A DNA stretch of 64,000 nucleotides from Advenella kashmirensis WT001 (lineage in GTDB: Bacteria; Pseudomonadota; Gammaproteobacteria; Burkholderiales; Burkholderiaceae_B), in contig NC_017964.1 in assembly GCF_000219915.2 (NCBI RefSeq), forward strand, positions 1,984,001 through 2,048,000. Direction: 5' to 3'. The translations under genes and the position numbers were made by a program. The notes beneath the pieces were generated by a model, which was given only the letters and a program-made list of their open reading frames with translations, made no database searches and was not told the DNA's origin. The number at the start of each line of letters is the position of its first letter. Within the stretch, counting starts at the first letter, position 1. Shown in pieces: positions 61,188 to 64,000 of this stretch.

Positions 61188-61233
61188 AATCTGTCCCTAT
61201 TTAAATTTTCGCAAGCAAAAATGGGGACAGATT
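61188..61233. repeat. REP-like inverted repeat with AATCTGTCCC ends
   Basis: AATCTGTCCCTATTT (61188-61202) and AAATGGGGACAGATT (61219-61233) are inverted repeats matching at 14 of 15 bases, with a 16-base middle. Ends of this type (AATCTGTCCCC) are common at REP/RAYT-associated repeats in proteobacteria. No transposase gene is near, so this would be a solo unit. Confidence 0.45.
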
Positions 61234-61282
61234 AAGTTGGCGTTACACTTGTGCTTTATCTCATCATGTCAAGGAGACGATT

Positions 61283-62583
61283 TTGAGCCAGGATACATCC
61301 AGCAACCGCCAGCATGCCTTACCTTCCTACCTGAATTCGGAAGATCTGGGGGCATGGGGCATTTACCTGCAACAAGTGGATCGGGTCACGCCGTATCTGG
61401 GGTCACTGCAACGCTGGGTTGAAACACTCAAACGTCCCAAGCGCTCATTAATTGTCGACATTCCCGTGGAACTGGACAATGGAACGATCGCCCATTTTGA
61501 AGGTTACCGGGTACAGCACAATACCTCGCGCGGCCCGGGTAAGGGTGGGGTGCGTTTTCACCAGGACGTCTGCCTTTCTGAAGTGATGGCGCTGGCTGCC
61601 TGGATGTCAATCAAAAATGCGGCGGTCAATTTGCCCTTTGGCGGCGCCAAGGGCGGCGTACGCATTGACCCCCGCAATTATTCCAAAGCCGAACTGGAAA
61701 AAGTGACACGCCGCTATACCAGTGAAATCGGTGTCATTATCGGCCCCGCCAAGGATATTCCGGCACCAGACGTCAATACCAATCCGCAAACCATGGCCTG
61801 GATGATGGACACCTATTCGATGAATGTCGGCGCAACAGCCACCGGCGTCGTTACCGGCAAACCCATTTCACTGGGCGGCAGCCTGGGACGCGTTGAAGCG
61901 ACCGGCCGTGGCGTATTTGTGGTTGGATGCGAAGCTGCCCGGGACATCAATTTGTCCATCGAAGGCGCCGTGTGGCGGTCCAGGGTTTCGGTAATGTGGG
62001 CGGCACGGCGGCACGGCTGTTTTTCGAAGCGGGTGCCAAGGTCGTTGCAGTGGCTGATCACACCGGTGCGATCAAAAACACCAACGGAATTCAGGTGCAT
62101 GAACTGCTGGCACATGTGGAAAAACATGCCGGCGTCAAAGGCTTCGCAGGCGCAGAAGAAGTCGCTGTTGACGACTTCTGGTCGGTGCAGACAGACTTTC
62201 TTATTCCTGCCGCGCTGGAAAACCAGATTGATGTCCGGGTCGCCAATCTGGTGAACGCAAAAATCGTGGTTGAAGGCGCCAATGGTCCAACTACGCCCGA
62301 CGCCGACGATATCCTGAATGAAAAAGGCGTATACGTGGTGCCAGACGTGCTGGCCAATGCGGGCGGTGTGACGGTCAGTTATTTTGAATGGGTGCAGGAT
62401 TTCTCCAGCTTTTTCTGGACCGAAGACGAAATCAATCACAGGCTGGAGCGCCTGATGCGTGAGGCCTATCGTGCGGTTTCAGAGGTGGCAAAGCACAATT
62501 CGGTCACCTTACGCACTGCCGCGTTCATTGTCGCGTGCTCGCGGATTCTGGAGTCCCGCGAAGTGCGTGGCCTGTATCCCTGA
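61283..62583 (+). CDS. gdhA: Glu/Leu/Phe/Val dehydrogenase, probably glutamate dehydrogenase (frame broken)
   Basis: NAD(P)-dependent enzyme of about 433 aa that interconverts glutamate and 2-oxoglutarate. The substrate segment is [18 protein letters not shown] and the catalytic Lys region [15 protein letters not shown]; the cofactor fold reads [19 protein letters not shown] in a second frame. One base is missing near 61969 (GCC CGT). The start is TTG 61283, with AAGGAG 6 bases upstream. [19 protein letters not shown] supports the glutamate type, but leucine specificity is not excluded. Confidence 0.88.
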
Positions 62584-62650
62584 TCAACGGCCATCTGCCC
62601 GTGGTTTGGCAATAGCCTCGCGATTTATCCTGCGGGCATAGTTGGTAACG

Positions 62651-62682
62651 GCGCACCAGACGCATGATCTTGTCTGGTGCGC
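62651..62682. other. 11-bp inverted repeat between gdh and crcB
   Basis: GCGCACCAGAC (62651-62661) and GTCTGGTGCGC (62672-62682) are perfect inverted repeats with a 10-base loop. It has no T tract, so it may end the gdh message with Rho, or be an operator: its right arm overlaps the -35 of the crcB promoter. Confidence 0.45.
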
Positions 62683-62699
62683 ACGCAACATGCTACTAT
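62670..62699 (+). promoter_or_regulatory. Promoter of the crcB riboswitch transcript
   Basis: TTGTCT (62670-62675) and TACTAT (62694-62699) are 18 bases apart. A start about 7 bases further on would put the aptamer at the very 5' end of the RNA, as expected for a riboswitch. Confidence 0.5.
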
Positions 62700-62708
62700 T
62701 TGAGCCAT

Positions 62709-62775
62709 GCGGAGAATGGCTATCCTTCCGGCTTTGGCCGAACCGCTGCCCCTCGGGCAGATCTGATACCTGCGC
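62709..62775 (+). promoter_or_regulatory. Probable fluoride riboswitch (crcB motif)
   Basis: The order of elements follows the crcB RNA consensus: a first stem-loop GGAGAATGGCTATCCTTCC (62711-62729), then AACCG (62741-62745), the hairpin CTGCCC-CTC-GGGCAG (62746-62760) and a CTGATACCTGC tail (62763-62773), resembling the consensus CUGAUG-CCUGC end. The downstream gene is crcB, the fluoride channel, which is the expected target. The first loop has one more A than the consensus as I recall it. The expression platform between 62776 and the crcB ribosome site is not obvious. Confidence 0.6.
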
Positions 62776-62863
62776 AACCTTCTGCCTGATGCATGCATTC
62801 TGGCGCTGGAATCCGCGGGTATTTTTATGCCTGCACCTTATTCAACCTCCACGGAGTCACGCC

Positions 62864-63252
62864 ATGCTGCAATCTTTGCTCATGATAAGTGCCGGCGCAT
62901 CTTGCGGGGCAGTATTGCGATGGGCTCTTGGTCTTGCGTTGAATAACGTCTTTCATCCTATTGCAATGGGTACGCTGGTCGCCAACCTGAGTGGTGGCTA
63001 CCTGATCGGCCTTGCATTAGGCGTGTTCGCTGCCTTTCCCTCATTTCCTGCGGAATGGCGATTGCTTATTGTGACCGGTTTTCTGGGCGCCTCACAACGT
63101 TCTCTACGTTTTCGGCTGAAGTGACAATGCTGCTGCATCAGGGAAAAATCCAGTGGGCCCTGCTGGAAATTGGTGTGCACGTACTTGGCTCGCTCTTGAT
63201 GACGGCCCTGGGTCTTTACACCGTTACGGCAATCCGCCGTTTGTATGAGTAA
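62864..63252 (+). CDS. crcB: Fluoride ion channel CrcB/Fluc (frame broken)
   Basis: Small dual-topology membrane channel of about 129 aa that expels fluoride. The first frame gives [20 protein letters not shown] and [18 protein letters not shown], with the conserved Asn; the second frame gives [18 protein letters not shown], which holds the TTFSTFS motif of the pore phenylalanines. One missing G near 63091 (GGC GGC CTC) explains the split. CGGAG lies 8 bases before the ATG. It is preceded by a probable fluoride riboswitch. Confidence 0.9.
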
Positions 63253-63565
63253 TACGTATCAGACATGTTTGCTTGGTTCTTGATGGAGGGCTCTGTCACA
63301 GAACGACGAATGATGGCAAATGGTTAACGTGCTGCAAGAAAGTATAAGGTAAGTGCAGGCAGGGACTCAGGTAATGACGAGTGTAATTGTTTAGCGGATC
63401 GCGTATGCAATTGCATGTGTAAAATGGGTACAGGATAGAGGGCAGGCTATAGACGGTAAAGCTGATCCATGCGACACGCCAGAGACGGCATCGCGGCCAA
63501 TATCGTTCTTGTCAGCCCGCGCCAATCAATCCTTGCGGCTCAATCTGCGCGGGAGAAGGCGAGCC
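63253..63565. other. Gene-free interval between crcB and the second glutathione S-transferase
   Basis: No coding frame is convincing in these 313 bases. I see a 12-bp palindrome ATGCAATTGCAT (63405-63416) and a CCCGCGC/GCGCGGG inverted repeat (63516-63553) near the end of the convergent gene, neither with a T tract. Nothing else can be assigned. Confidence 0.5.
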
Positions 63566-64000
63566 TTATTTATCCTCGTTGTTGTTGATGCCGAACAAAA
63601 TCTTCTTTGCTTCATCGTCATTGGGTGGCTGCCCGGGGTTGATTCGATCGACCACGGCATAAGCACGCTGGGTTGCCGGGCGCGCGGCAATCGCTTCAAA
63701 CCAGCGCTTCAGATTGGGAAAGTCGTCCAGGTTCTGCATCTGACGCTCATGTGGCACCACCCAGGGATAGCAGGCCATGTCGGCAATAGAATAGTCACCT
63801 ACGATGAACTCGCGATCCTGAAGGCGACGATCCAGCACGCCATATAGCCTGCCGGTTTCCTTGACGTAGCGGGCAATGGCATAGTCGATTTTTTCCGGCG
63901 CGTACTGGCCAAAGTGATGATTCTGGCCTGCCATGGGGCCGAGCCCGCCCATCTGCCAGTTCAGCCACTCCAGCGTCTGAGTCCTTGCGCGCAAGTCAGC
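63566..64000 (-). CDS. Glutathione S-transferase, YghU/YfcG-like (N-terminus outside the window)
   Basis: The C-terminal 144 residues are in the window; the gene continues past 64000, and the TTG at 63994 is internal. LEWLNWQMGGLGPMAGQNHHF and IDYAIARYVKETGRLYGVLD, then DYSIADMACYPWVVPHE, are the C-terminal helical domain of the Nu-class disulfide-bond oxidoreductase GSTs (YghU, YfcG). The substrate is not known; the class reduces small disulfides with glutathione. It is convergent with crcB. Confidence 0.88.
   Translation of the reverse strand, partial: ADLRARTQTLEWLNWQMGGLGPMAGQNHHFGQYAPEKIDYAIARYVKETGRLYGVLDRRLQDREFIVGDYSIADMACYPWVVPHERQMQNLDDFPNLKRWFEAIAARPATQRAYAVVDRINPGQPPNDDEAKKILFGINNNEDK

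Overview
This window is a stretch of conserved chromosomal core from a betaproteobacterium. Gene order and protein sequence point to Burkholderiales, family Alcaligenaceae. The mid-range base composition by eye is lower than Bordetella and fits an Advenella-like genus; the genus is inference. I see no phage, insertion sequence with transposase, CRISPR array, rRNA or tRNA gene.

Layout. 1-4004: end of a queuosine-precursor (VUT) transporter, then livHMGF for branched-chain amino acid import. 4086-11047 (minus): a glutathione S-transferase, SCO1/SenC, oligopeptidase A, folD and a FixJ/FixL-like two-component pair. 11188-17863: pyruvate dehydrogenase operon aceE-aceF-lpdA with promoter and terminator. 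17909-22270: folC, SPOR protein, cvpA, purF. 22475-24247: marR plus a Bcr/CflA-type exporter. 24284-28930 (minus): dsbB, marC, glnD, map. 28937-31366: rpsB-tsf with a long unusual leader. 31433-44435: pyrH-frr-uppS-cdsA-dxr-rseP-bamA-skp-lpxD-fabZ-lpxA-lpxB-rnhB, the usual envelope cluster. 44573-46637: fatty acid desaturase and an rRNA methyltransferase. 46609-49965: divergent ppsR and ppsA. 50159-52008: FKBP isomerase, NfeD, stomatin-like protein. 52164-53605: smpB divergent from ratA-rnfH. 53748-55848: an enoyl-CoA hydratase-family protein and ygfZ. 56067-59554: mltG-tmk-holB-tatD. 59651-61108: ankyrin-repeat exported protein plus an unrecognised secreted protein. 61283-63252: glutamate dehydrogenase, then crcB behind a likely fluoride riboswitch. 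63566-64000 (minus): a second glutathione S-transferase, cut by the window edge.

The most striking global feature is technical. Twenty genes, many expected to be essential (aceE, fabZ, lpxD, rseP), carry 24 single-base frame breaks. All but one look like a missing base, often in a short run of identical bases. I treat these as intact genes with probable sequence errors and give the full gene spans.

I found no clearly new multi-gene system. The best candidates for new biology are non-coding: the rpsB leader with 13-nt-spaced repeats and alternative hairpins, two inverted repeats between ppsR and ppsA, a terminator hairpin that runs into the methyltransferase start codon, and a REP-like inverted repeat upstream of gdh.
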